Assembly (NCBI RefSeq): GCF_001713355.1
Contig: NZ_CP016448.1
Location: 3,286,001-3,350,000, forward strand
Direction of reading: 5' to 3'
Length of the DNA: 64,000 bases
Source of the DNA: Methyloversatilis sp. RAC08
GTDB taxonomy: Bacteria > Pseudomonadota > Gammaproteobacteria > Burkholderiales > Rhodocyclaceae
The notes under the pieces are model-generated. The model made no database searches, was not told the DNA's origin, and was given only the letters and a program-made list of their open reading frames with translations. Below, piece after piece: positions 35,316 through 42,614 of the stretch. Numbering within the stretch: position 1 is the stretch's first letter; each line of letters opens with the position of its first letter. A program made the position numbers and the translations under genes.

Positions 35316-36030
35316 CGTCTCCTACTCCTTTGGTCTGTGGTTCAGGATCAAACGAAAGATCGGCGTCCGGCGAATCCGTCAGCGGGGAGGGCTGTTGAAT
35401 TCCGTCATGGCCGATGTCTGACTGAAGGGCGACGTGTGTCGCCCGCGACCTCCCTACATGTCCGCCTCCCGGACCGGGGGCGGACTATGCGGCGTTGCGC
35501 TGTCATGACGGCGAGGTCAGAGCCGTCCGCCAGCCTTGCATGGGGTGGGTGTCCTGCACGGGACGAGAATCGTGGTGCATTGCGCAGAGTGAGGTGTGTC
35601 GAGGCAAGAAACGCGGCACGCGGCCCCACGCTGACACGGCATTGCGGTGACTCAGGAATCTCGTACATGCCTTCGGAAACCGGAAAACTCTTGTGTCGCA
35701 TCGGCTTGCTGTTCGCGGATGCGGTCATCGTGCGTGCCCTGACGGAAAACGCTGCCAGCACGAGGGCATGACAGCGCTTTTTGCCAGAGCTTTCGACAGA
35801 CCTAAGATTTAGCATCAGATTCCTTAGTGCGCAACATGTTCCTCGTCGACAACGTTCTTCGCGCTGCCGCGCGGGCGTTCGCAGGCATTCATCATTCGTG
35901 ACGTCTCTACGACGTGCGTTGCCATCCGGATGCAGTCGGTCGGCTGAAAGTCGAACCCCGGACTGATGGCGACGGACGATTTCCGGACTGCCCACCGTCC
36001 GGACATGTCGTCATGGTTCGGACACCCGGA

Positions 36031-36047
36031 TTTTTGGGATTCAAAAA
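36031..36047. promoter_or_regulatory. AT-rich inverted repeat TTTTTG-N5-CAAAAA upstream of scoA
   Basis: Perfect 6-bp arms ending about 38 bp before the -24 element. It may be a DNA-bending or operator site; a similar AT-rich repeat precedes the acxA promoter. Confidence 0.4.
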
Positions 36048-36085
36048 CAAGGGTTTGGAATGAGTGCAGTGCAGCATGCCCGCGC

Positions 36086-36101
36086 AGGCACAGGCTTTGC
36101 T
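36086..36101 (+). promoter_or_regulatory. Sigma-54 (-24/-12) promoter of scoAB operon
   Basis: AGGCAC-AGGCT-TTGCT matches TGGCAC-N5-TTGCW with one change, and keeps the invariant GG and GC 12 bp apart. It lies about 80 bp before the scoA ATG. This links scoAB to the acxR-type activator. Confidence 0.75.
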
Positions 36102-36179
36102 GGCCGCTACTGCTGGTCGGCGGCACACCGACATGGAGTGTTGCGACCAAAAGTGCGTGCAGGCACAAGGAGGAGGCAG

Positions 36180-36878
36180 ATGAAAAAGCTTTACCCGGAC
36201 GCGGTCACCGCGCTCAAGGGATTGATCACCGACGGCCATACGCTCGCGGTGGGCGGTTTCGGTCTGTGCGGCATTCCGGAACTGCTGATCAACGCCGTGG
36301 CAGACAGCGGCGTGAAGAATCTGACGGTGATCAGCAACAACGCGGGCATCGATGGCGTCGGTCTCGGGCGCTTGCTCGGCAACCGCCAGGTGCATCGCAT
36401 GATCGCTTCATACGTCGGCGAGAACGAGGAGTTCGAGCGTCAGCTGCTGTCCGGCGAACTGGAAGTCGAACTGACGCCACAGGGCAGTCTGGCCGAGAAG
36501 CTGCGTGCCGGCGGCGCCGGCATTCCGGCTTTCTACACGCGCACCGGCGTCGGTACGCCGGTGGCGGACGGCAAGGAAACGCGCGAGTTCGGCGGTCAGC
36601 GCTATCTGCTCGAACATGCCCTGCGCGCCGACGTATCGCTGGTGAAGGCGTGGAAAGCGGACGAATCGGGCAACCTGATCTACCGCAAGACCGCGCGCAA
36701 CTTCAATCCGATGGTGGCGACGGCCGGCAAGGTAACCGTGGTCGAAGTCGAGGAGCTCGTGCCGACCGGCGCGCTGGATCCGGATCAGATCCACACGCCC
36801 GGCATCTTCGTGCATCGCATCATCGTGAATACCGCACCGCTGAAGCGCATCGAAAAACTCACCACAAGGCAGCAATGA
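36180..36878 (+). CDS. scoA: Acetoacetate:succinyl-CoA transferase, subunit A
   Basis: Family I CoA-transferase A subunit, 232 aa (typical about 233). With subunit B it converts acetoacetate and succinyl-CoA to acetoacetyl-CoA and succinate. The CoA-binding glycine loop GGFGLCGIP is at residues 25-33, and the subunit continues through [11 protein letters not shown] and the [17 protein letters not shown] segment typical of ScoA/AtoD. The start at ATG 36180 is set by the AGGAGG ribosome site immediately upstream; a longer frame from 36060 is rejected because it crosses the promoter. scoB starts 1 bp after its stop. In this locus its natural role is activation of the acetoacetate made by acetone carboxylase. 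A related beta-ketoacid:CoA transferase cannot be excluded. Confidence 0.93.
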   Translation: MKKLYPDAVTALKGLITDGHTLAVGGFGLCGIPELLINAVADSGVKNLTVISNNAGIDGVGLGRLLGNRQVHRMIASYVGENEEFERQLLSGELEVELTPQGSLAEKLRAGGAGIPAFYTRTGVGTPVADGKETREFGGQRYLLEHALRADVSLVKAWKADESGNLIYRKTARNFNPMVATAGKVTVVEVEELVPTGALDPDQIHTPGIFVHRIIVNTAPLKRIEKLTTRQQ

Positions 36879-36879
36879 C

Positions 36880-37527
36880 ATGGCCTGGACACGAGACGAC
36901 ATGGCGCGGCGCGCCGCGCGCGAACTGAAAGACGGCTATTACGTGAATCTGGGCATCGGCATGCCCACGCTGGTGGCCAACCACATCCCGGACGGTATGG
37001 ATGTCTGGCTGCAGTCGGAAAACGGCCTGCTCGGCATCGGCCCCTTTCCGCTCGAAAGCGAAGTCGACGCGGACCTGATCAATGCCGGCAAGCAGACGGT
37101 CAGCACCATCCCGGGCAGCAGCTTCTTCAGCAGCGCCGATTCGTTCGGAATGATCCGCGGCGGGCACATCAATCTGGCCATCCTGGGCGCGATGCAGGTC
37201 AGCGAACACGGTGACCTGGCGAACTGGATGATTCCGGGCAAGCTGGTCAAGGGCATGGGCGGCGCGATGGATCTGGTGGCCGGCGTGCAGCGCGTGATCG
37301 TGCTGATGGACCACTGCAGCAAGGCGGGTGAGCACAAGATCCTCAGGAACTGCGATCTGCCGCTGACCGGCGTCGGCGTGGTCAACATGATCATTTCCGA
37401 TCTGTGCGTGCTCGTGGTGACGCCGGACGGACTGGAACTGCGCGAACTCGCACCGGGCGTCAGCCTGGAAGAGGTGCAGGAAAAGACCGGCGCTCCGATC
37501 CATACCGCTCCGGTGGTGATGCGATGA
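36880..37527 (+). CDS. scoB: Acetoacetate:succinyl-CoA transferase, subunit B
   Basis: Family I CoA-transferase B subunit, 215 aa. The catalytic glutamate that forms the glutamyl-CoA thioester is E47 in SENGLLG. The conserved [11 protein letters not shown] loop precedes it, and [14 protein letters not shown] and the GGAMDLVAG segment follow. It starts 1 bp after the scoA stop and ends in an ATGA overlap with the next gene, so the genes form one transcript. It works as a heteromer with ScoA. Confidence 0.93.
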   Translation: MAWTRDDMARRAARELKDGYYVNLGIGMPTLVANHIPDGMDVWLQSENGLLGIGPFPLESEVDADLINAGKQTVSTIPGSSFFSSADSFGMIRGGHINLAILGAMQVSEHGDLANWMIPGKLVKGMGGAMDLVAGVQRVIVLMDHCSKAGEHKILRNCDLPLTGVGVVNMIISDLCVLVVTPDGLELRELAPGVSLEEVQEKTGAPIHTAPVVMR

Positions 37528-37961
37528 AACCCGCGGCCGCTTCAGCGAAGTCGGCCGCGCGGCCTGCAGATGCGGGGCGCACTCTCAGCCGCGAACAGCT
37601 GGTCGAAGGCTACGGTCTGCCACTGAGCCGTTTCGGTGTTTTCGAAACGCTCGGCATCATCGTGCCCGAGGGCGACGACGGCTTCCGCTGCGACGACGAT
37701 GATCGTCTGATCATTGCTGCCGCGGCCGTGCAGCTCGGCTTCGACCAACGCGAGCTGGGCGAGCTGATGGAGCTTTACGACAATACGGCCTTGCCGGATC
37801 GCGCCCTGCCGCGTTTCATGAAGCTGCTCGCGAGCTACCAGCGCCTGATGGCGTGGCGGCATCCGGAAGGCTGTGATCCGGACACGCTGGCGAGCCTGGC
37901 GCGTCGCCCCTTCCGTGCCGAACAATTCGGTTTTGGCGAGTCGGGAAAGGGCCGGGCGTGA
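37524..37961 (+). CDS. MerR-like winged-helix protein, function unknown
   Basis: A 145-aa protein. Residues about 22-75 read like a MerR-type DNA-binding domain: an [13 protein letters not shown] helix-turn, [21 protein letters not shown] as the wing, then [21 protein letters not shown]. The C-terminal part ([14 protein letters not shown]) has no recognised effector site and only one cysteine. It starts within the stop of scoB (ATGA) and ends in a GTGA overlap with the peroxiredoxin gene, so it is translationally coupled to both. It may regulate this operon, or may be a degenerate helix-turn-helix protein with another role. Confidence 0.6.
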   Translation: MKPAAASAKSAARPADAGRTLSREQLVEGYGLPLSRFGVFETLGIIVPEGDDGFRCDDDDRLIIAAAAVQLGFDQRELGELMELYDNTALPDRALPRFMKLLASYQRLMAWRHPEGCDPDTLASLARRPFRAEQFGFGESGKGRA

Positions 37962-38554
37962 GTGCGCTGGTCGGGCGCATCGCCCCCGAATTCACGGAGA
38001 GTGCGGTCTGGCCGGACAACGATTTCCGGCCGTTTCGTCTCGCCGACTATCGGGGGCGCTATGTGGTGCTGTTCTTCTACCCGCTCGACTTCACTTACGT
38101 CTGTCCGTCGGAACTGATTGCGTTCGAACACCGCATGGCCGAGTTCTCGCGGCGCCAGGTCGATGTGGTCGGGTGCTCGATCGACTCGACCTTCTCCCAC
38201 CTTGCGTGGAAAAAGACGCCGCGGGAAGAGGGCGGAGTCGGTCAGTTGAGCTATCCGCTGATCGGCGACGTGACCCACGCGGTGGTTCGGGCCTTCGACG
38301 TCGAAGGCCCGACCGGCGTGGCATTGCGCGCCACCTTCCTGATCGACAGGGACGGTATCGTGCAGCACCAGATCGTCAACAGTCTCGCCATCGGGCGGGA
38401 CATCGATGAACTTCTGCGCGTCATCGATGCGCTGCAGCACACCGAGCGCAACGGTGAGGTGTGTCCGGCGGGATGGCAGAAAGGCAGGGTCGGCGTAATG
38501 CCGACAGACCGTGGTGTGGCCAAGTACCTCGCCGAACATTCGGACATGTTGTGA
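37958..38554 (+). CDS. 2-Cys peroxiredoxin (AhpC/Prx1 type)
   Basis: Thiol peroxidase of 198 aa. The peroxidatic cysteine is C49 in FYPLDFTYVCPSE and the resolving cysteine is C169 in GEVCPAGW, so it is a typical homodimeric 2-Cys enzyme reducing H2O2 and organic peroxides. The GTG start overlaps the preceding stop (GTGA). No AhpF or thioredoxin reductase gene is adjacent. Its presence behind scoAB suggests that the operon also carries a redox-protection function. Confidence 0.93.
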   Translation: MSALVGRIAPEFTESAVWPDNDFRPFRLADYRGRYVVLFFYPLDFTYVCPSELIAFEHRMAEFSRRQVDVVGCSIDSTFSHLAWKKTPREEGGVGQLSYPLIGDVTHAVVRAFDVEGPTGVALRATFLIDRDGIVQHQIVNSLAIGRDIDELLRVIDALQHTERNGEVCPAGWQKGRVGVMPTDRGVAKYLAEHSDML

Positions 38555-38574
38555 CAACAAGGAGGATCGCCCCG

Positions 38575-39204
38575 ATGAAACTGTACGACTGGCACGCAGC
38601 ACCCAATCCGAAACGCGCCCGCATGTGCATCGCGGAAAAGGGACTCGACATCGAAATCATCGAGGTCGGCGGTGACGACCTGAAACTGCGCCCCGACTAC
38701 ATCGCGAAGTTTCCGCAGGCCATGGTGCCGATGCTGGAACTCGATGATGGCCGTCAACTGGGTGAATCGATTGCCATCGCGCGCTACATCGACGAGATGT
38801 ATCCGTCGCCCCCTATGTTCGGCCGCAATGCCTACGAGCGCGGCGTCGTCGAAATGTGGGAGCGCCGTGCCTTCGACGAAGGCATGATGGCCGCCGGCGA
38901 GGTGTTCCGCAACACGCACGAAGCCTTCATCGACCGTGGCCTGCCCGGATTCGCCGTGCCGGTGCCGCAGATTCCCGCGCTGGTCGATCGCGGCCGCATG
39001 CGCCTGGAGCTGTTCTTCCGGAAGTTCGACGAGCAACTTGCCAACAACCGCTTCATCGCGGGGGACATGTTCTCGATCGCCGACTGCACATTGTTCTGCA
39101 GCGTCGAATTTGCGTTCTGGTCCGACATCAAGATTCCGGCCGATTGCAAGAACCTGCAGCGCTGGTTCGACGAAGTCAGCGCCCGTCCGAGCGCCAAGGC
39201 CTGA
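38575..39204 (+). CDS. Glutathione S-transferase family protein
   Basis: A 209-aa GST with an N-terminal thioredoxin fold (MKLYDWHAAPNPKRARM; glutathione-site segments MVPMLELDDG and ES-x-AIARYID) and an all-helical C-terminal domain with the FSIADCTLF capping motif. The start at ATG 38575 follows an AGGAGG site, 20 bp after the peroxiredoxin stop. The reaction is unknown: it could be conjugation, dehalogenation or thiol-disulfide exchange. Confidence 0.88.
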   Translation: MKLYDWHAAPNPKRARMCIAEKGLDIEIIEVGGDDLKLRPDYIAKFPQAMVPMLELDDGRQLGESIAIARYIDEMYPSPPMFGRNAYERGVVEMWERRAFDEGMMAAGEVFRNTHEAFIDRGLPGFAVPVPQIPALVDRGRMRLELFFRKFDEQLANNRFIAGDMFSIADCTLFCSVEFAFWSDIKIPADCKNLQRWFDEVSARPSAKA

Positions 39205-39234
39205 CGCCGGGCTGACGATTCAGGGGACGCGCAG

Positions 39235-39888
39235 GTGATTGATCTTTACACCGCACCGACACCCGATGGCTGGAAGGTGTCGATCGCGCTCGAGGAGTTG
39301 CGCCTCCCCTACATCGTTCATCCCGTAGACGCCTGCAGCGATCCGCAGCTCGCGCCGGATTTTCTGCGCATCCGCCCGTGCGGTTGCGTGCCGGCCATCG
39401 TTGATCGCACGGCCGGTGATCACGCAGTGATCGAGTCACGGGCCATCCTGCTCTATCTGGCGGACAAGACCGGACGCCTGATGCCGCGCGACGAAGCCGG
39501 GCGGGCCCGGGTCGAGCAATGGCTCGCCACGGATTTTGCCAACCCGGTGTCCGGCGGCGTTTCCGCTCTGACACGACGCGTCACGTCCGACCCAGCAGGC
39601 AATGGCGGCGCCTCGCGCAGCGAACTGCGCGCGCTGTTTGCCCGCCTTGATGCGCAACTGCAGGCAGATGAATACCTCGCCGGGGATTTCAGCATCGCCG
39701 ATATCGCCCAGTGGGCGTGCGTACGCATGCATGCCTGGTCCGGCATCGACATGACGCCCTACCGCGCGCTGGCGCGCTGGATCGAAAGGATATCCGCGCG
39801 CGAAGCATGTCGACGTGGTGTATCCGTGCCACGGCCGTTCGAACCGGCCGAGCAGGTGTATCGCGTCAAATCCATCCTCTTGCGCTGA
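39235..39888 (+). CDS. Second glutathione S-transferase family protein (Ure2/YfcG-like)
   Basis: A 217-aa GST-fold protein. The N-terminus IDLYTAPTPDGWKV and the ESRAILLYLADKTGRL segment resemble the Ure2p/YfcG (disulfide-bond oxidoreductase) subgroup, where TxNxxK is usual; here it reads TPDGWK. The C-terminal domain has FSIADIAQWA. The GTG start at 39235 has an AGGGGA site. It lies 30 bp behind the first GST, probably the last gene of the sco operon. The two GSTs differ too much to be a recent duplication. Confidence 0.85.
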   Translation: MIDLYTAPTPDGWKVSIALEELRLPYIVHPVDACSDPQLAPDFLRIRPCGCVPAIVDRTAGDHAVIESRAILLYLADKTGRLMPRDEAGRARVEQWLATDFANPVSGGVSALTRRVTSDPAGNGGASRSELRALFARLDAQLQADEYLAGDFSIADIAQWACVRMHAWSGIDMTPYRALARWIERISAREACRRGVSVPRPFEPAEQVYRVKSILLR

Positions 39889-40123
39889 GCACGCGCATCC
39901 GGACTTCCATTCGACGCTTTTCCCGAGGCTCGCGAAGCGCGGTCTGCTACGCGGAAGTGCCCGCGTTTTCGCCTCCTGTTCGCCCATCGGAACGCCGTTC
40001 GAATGAACATCCGTTGAATCATTTCGCTGTGCGTCGAGCGTGCATTCATGTCGGCCGCATCGCATCGTCACGATGGCCCATTCCGCGCCCGTGGCGGCGG
40101 CAAGCCGTTTCAAGCGATTTGAC

Positions 40124-40140
40124 ATGTTGCGTCGCAACAT
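40124..40140. promoter_or_regulatory. Perfect palindrome ATGTTGCG-T-CGCAACAT, candidate AcxR enhancer site
   Basis: Eight-base arms around a single T, about 213 bp upstream of the acxA -24 element, the normal distance for a sigma-54 activator site. A degenerate copy precedes acxR (55890-55906), and one arm recurs upstream of scoA. Assignment to AcxR is inference. Confidence 0.65.
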
Positions 40141-40234
40141 CCGGCTGTCCTCGCCAGTCCCCTGTTCTGCATGCGTCCGGACGGACTGTCCGACCGACAG
40201 ACGGTCCGCTTCGAGCAAGCCGTCCGAATTCCAT

Positions 40235-40246
40235 CCGTCCGGACGG
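40235..40246. promoter_or_regulatory. 12-bp palindrome CCGTCCGGACGG
   Basis: A perfect palindrome in the acx upstream region. CGTCCGGACG occurs again at 40174-40183, and GTCCGGAC upstream of scoA (35997-36004). Confidence 0.35.
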
Positions 40247-40293
40247 TCGTACGGTTCAGGGCGCCGGCGACGGGTATTGGACTTTAGTTATTA

Positions 40294-40319
40294 CAAAACA
40301 AATGCTTGGGCTTGTTTTG
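40294..40319. promoter_or_regulatory. AT-rich inverted repeat CAAAACAA/TTGTTTTG
   Basis: Perfect 8-bp arms with a 10-base spacer, ending 18 bp before the acxA -24 element. It is a candidate bending site between enhancer and promoter. Confidence 0.4.
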
Positions 40320-40336
40320 CGTGATCGAATGCACGC

Positions 40337-40352
40337 TGGCACCTTCCTTGCA
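40337..40352 (+). promoter_or_regulatory. Sigma-54 (-24/-12) promoter of acxABC
   Basis: TGGCAC-CTTCC-TTGCA is a full match to the TGGCAC-N5-TTGCW consensus, about 103 bp upstream of the acxA start. Confidence 0.9.
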
Positions 40353-40454
40353 GAGAAGAAGTGTTCGATTGCACGACGGTCGATCAATAAAGGCCGGTCC
40401 GTTCGGGCGGGCCGGAAGCAAACACAGGCAGGTTAATTAAATGGAGACGTGGAG

Positions 40455-42602
40455 ATGACGATCGAAAACTCGTCGGTTCAGGTGCTGGGGATTGACGCAG
40501 GCGGCACCATGACTGACACCTTTTTTGTCCGTGCTGACGGCCGCTTCGTGGTCGGCAAAGCACAAAGCAATCCCGAGGATGAATCCTTGGCGATCTACAA
40601 CTCTTCGGTCGATGCATTGGCGCATTGGGGCCGCGAAGTTGACGATGTGTATCCGGAGCTGGTGACCTGCGTGTATTCGGGTACCGCCATGCTGAACCGC
40701 GTACTGCAGCGCAAGGGCCTCGATGTCGGCCTGATCTGCAACAAGGGTTTCGAGCAGGTTCACTCGATGGGCCGCGCACTGCAGAGCTACCTCGGCTACG
40801 CCCTCGAAGACCGCATTCACCTGAACACCCACCGCTACGACGAGCCGCTGGTGCCGATTTCGCGCACCCGTGGCGTGACCGAGCGTACGGACGTTCAAGG
40901 CAAGATCGTGATCCCGCTGCGGGTCGAAGAAGTCCGTCAGGCCACGCGCGAACTGGTTGAAGCCGGTTCCAAGGCCATCGTGATCTGCCTGCTTCAGTCG
41001 CACAAGAATGAAGACAGCGAAAAGCTGGCTCGCGACGCCTGCAAGGAAGAGCTGAAGAAGCTCGGTGCAGACATTCCTGTTTTCGCCTCGGTGGACTACT
41101 ACCCGCAGCGCAAGGAAAGTCACCGCATGAACACCACGATTCTGGAAGCCTACGGCGCAGAACCGTCGCGTGCGACCCTGAAGCTGGTGAGCGATCGTTT
41201 CAAGAAGCATGGTGCCAAGTTCGACCTGCGCGTGATGGCTACGCACGGCGGCACGATCAGCTGGAAGGCCAAGGAACTGGCCCGTACCATCGTGTCCGGC
41301 CCGATCGGCGGCGTGATCGGTTCGAAGATGCTCGGCGAGTGCCTCGGTGACGAAAACATCGCGTGCTCGGACATCGGCGGCACGTCGTTCGACGTGGCAC
41401 TGATCACCAAGGGTTCGTTTGCGATCAAGTCCGACCCGGACATGGCGCGCCTCGTGCTGTCGCTGCCGCTGGTGGCGATGGACTCGGTCGGTGCCGGTGC
41501 AGGTTCGTTCGTTCGTATCGATCCGTACTCGAAGTCGATCAAGCTGGGCCCGGACAGCGCCGGTTACCGTGTCGGCACCTGCTGGCCGGAAAGCGGTCTG
41601 GATACGGTGTCGGTTTCGGACTGCCACGTTGTGCTGGGTTACCTGAACCCGAACAACTTCCTCGGCGGCCTGATCAAGCTCGACGTACAGCGCGCACGTG
41701 ACCACATCAAGGCACAGATCGCTGACCCGCTGGGCCTGTCGGTCGAAGACGCAGCAGCCGGCGTGATCGAACTGCTTGACCTGACGCTGTCGGAATACCT
41801 GCGCGCCAACATCAGCGCCCGTGGTTACAACCCGACGGAATTCACCTGCTTCTCGTACGGCGGCGCCGGTCCGGTTCACACCTACGGCTACACCGCAGGC
41901 GTGGGCTTCAAGGACGTCGTCGTTCCGGCATGGGCCGCTGGCTTCTCAGCCTTCGGTTGCGCCTGCGCAGACTTCGAATACCGCTACGACAAGTCGGTTG
42001 ACCTGGCTGTGCCGCAGCATGGCACCGATGCAGCCAAGATCGCGGCGTGCGAAGTGCTGCAGAGCGCCTGGGCCGAACTGGCCTCCAAGGTGGTCGAAGA
42101 GTTCGTCATCAATGGCTACAAGCCGGAAGACGTGCTGCTGATCCCGGGTTACAAGATGCAATACACGGGCCAGCTGAACGACCTCGAAATCATTTCCCCG
42201 ATCACCAATGCATCGACTGCAGCGGACTGGGACAAGATCGTCGAAGCCTTCGAAACCACCTACGGCCGCGTGTATGCCAATTCGGCACGTTCGCCGGAAC
42301 TGGGCAACTCGGCTACCGGCGCGATCATGCGCGGTACCGTCGTGACGCAGAAGCCGGTGCTGCCGGAAGATCCGGATGGTGGCCCGACGCCGCCGGCCGA
42401 AGCCTTCCTCGGTACGCGTCCGTTCTACCGTCACAAGAAGTGGGTCGATGCGAAGCTGTACAAGATGGAGTTGCTGAAGGCCGGCAACCACATCGTCGGA
42501 CCCGCGATCATCGAGTCGGACGCTACCACGTTCGTCGTGCCGAATGGCTTCGAGACCACGGTCGACAAGCATCGCCTGTTCCATCTCAAAGAAGTCAAGT
42601 GA
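40455..42602 (+). CDS. acxA: Acetone carboxylase beta subunit (hydantoinase A/ASKHA family)
   Basis: ATP-using subunit of acetone carboxylase (alpha2beta2gamma2), which makes acetoacetate from acetone and bicarbonate. It is 715 aa from ATG 40455; a GTG two codons earlier is possible, but ATG is favoured by the upstream GGAG. ASKHA nucleotide-binding motifs are visible: phosphate 1 GIDAGGTMTD (12-21) and phosphate 2 CSDIGGTSFD (304-313). A HyuA-type C-terminal domain follows. The length and the neighbouring alpha and gamma genes distinguish it from acetophenone carboxylase and N-methylhydantoinase. It is the first gene behind the sigma-54 promoter and lies 12 bp before acxB. Codons are rich in preferred C-ending forms, consistent with high expression. 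Confidence 0.95.
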   Translation: MTIENSSVQVLGIDAGGTMTDTFFVRADGRFVVGKAQSNPEDESLAIYNSSVDALAHWGREVDDVYPELVTCVYSGTAMLNRVLQRKGLDVGLICNKGFEQVHSMGRALQSYLGYALEDRIHLNTHRYDEPLVPISRTRGVTERTDVQGKIVIPLRVEEVRQATRELVEAGSKAIVICLLQSHKNEDSEKLARDACKEELKKLGADIPVFASVDYYPQRKESHRMNTTILEAYGAEPSRATLKLVSDRFKKHGAKFDLRVMATHGGTISWKAKELARTIVSGPIGGVIGSKMLGECLGDENIACSDIGGTSFDVALITKGSFAIKSDPDMARLVLSLPLVAMDSVGAGAGSFVRIDPYSKSIKLGPDSAGYRVGTCWPESGLDTVSVSDCHVVLGYLNPNNFLGGLIKLDVQRARDHIKAQIADPLGLSVEDAAAGVIELLDLTLSEYLRANISARGYNPTEFTCFSYGGAGPVHTYGYTAGVGFKDVVVPAWAAGFSAFGCACADFEYRYDKSVDLAVPQHGTDAAKIAACEVLQSAWAELASKVVEEFVINGYKPEDVLLIPGYKMQYTGQLNDLEIISPITNASTAADWDKIVEAFETTYGRVYANSARSPELGNSATGAIMRGTVVTQKPVLPEDPDGGPTPPAEAFLGTRPFYRHKKWVDAKLYKMELLKAGNHIVGPAIIESDATTFVVPNGFETTVDKHRLFHLKEVK

Positions 42603-42614
42603 GGAGAAACAACT

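Larger units (their letters stand above)
35316..36179. other. 864-bp divergent intergenic region between DUF1329 (minus) and scoA (plus)
   Basis: Open frames here have no recognisable product. The part near scoA carries a palindrome GTCCGGAC (35997-36004), an AT-rich inverted repeat (36031-36047), a sigma-54 promoter (36086-36101) and a CGCAACAT half-site (35831-35838) matching the acx palindrome arm. Nothing recognisable lies in 35330-35820. Confidence 0.6.
39889..40454. other. 566-bp regulatory region upstream of acxABC
   Basis: No gene. It contains a perfect 17-bp palindrome (40124-40140), two TCCGGA-centred palindromes (40174-40183, 40235-40246), an AT-rich inverted repeat (40294-40319) and a consensus sigma-54 promoter (40337-40352), in the order expected for an enhancer-dependent promoter. 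Confidence 0.75.

Noticed and set aside
35405-35995. 196-codon minus-strand frame upstream of DUF1329
   Set aside because: Basic, low-complexity product with no family resemblance and no ribosome site; its frame runs through the scoA upstream region.
36060-36179. N-terminal extension of scoA
   Set aside because: It overlaps the sigma-54 promoter. A strong AGGAGG site fixes the start at 36180 and gives the normal family length.
38461-38574. Apparent extension joining the first GST to the peroxiredoxin coding region
   Set aside because: The overlap is out of frame with the peroxiredoxin. ATG 38575 has an AGGAGG site and gives a normal GST.
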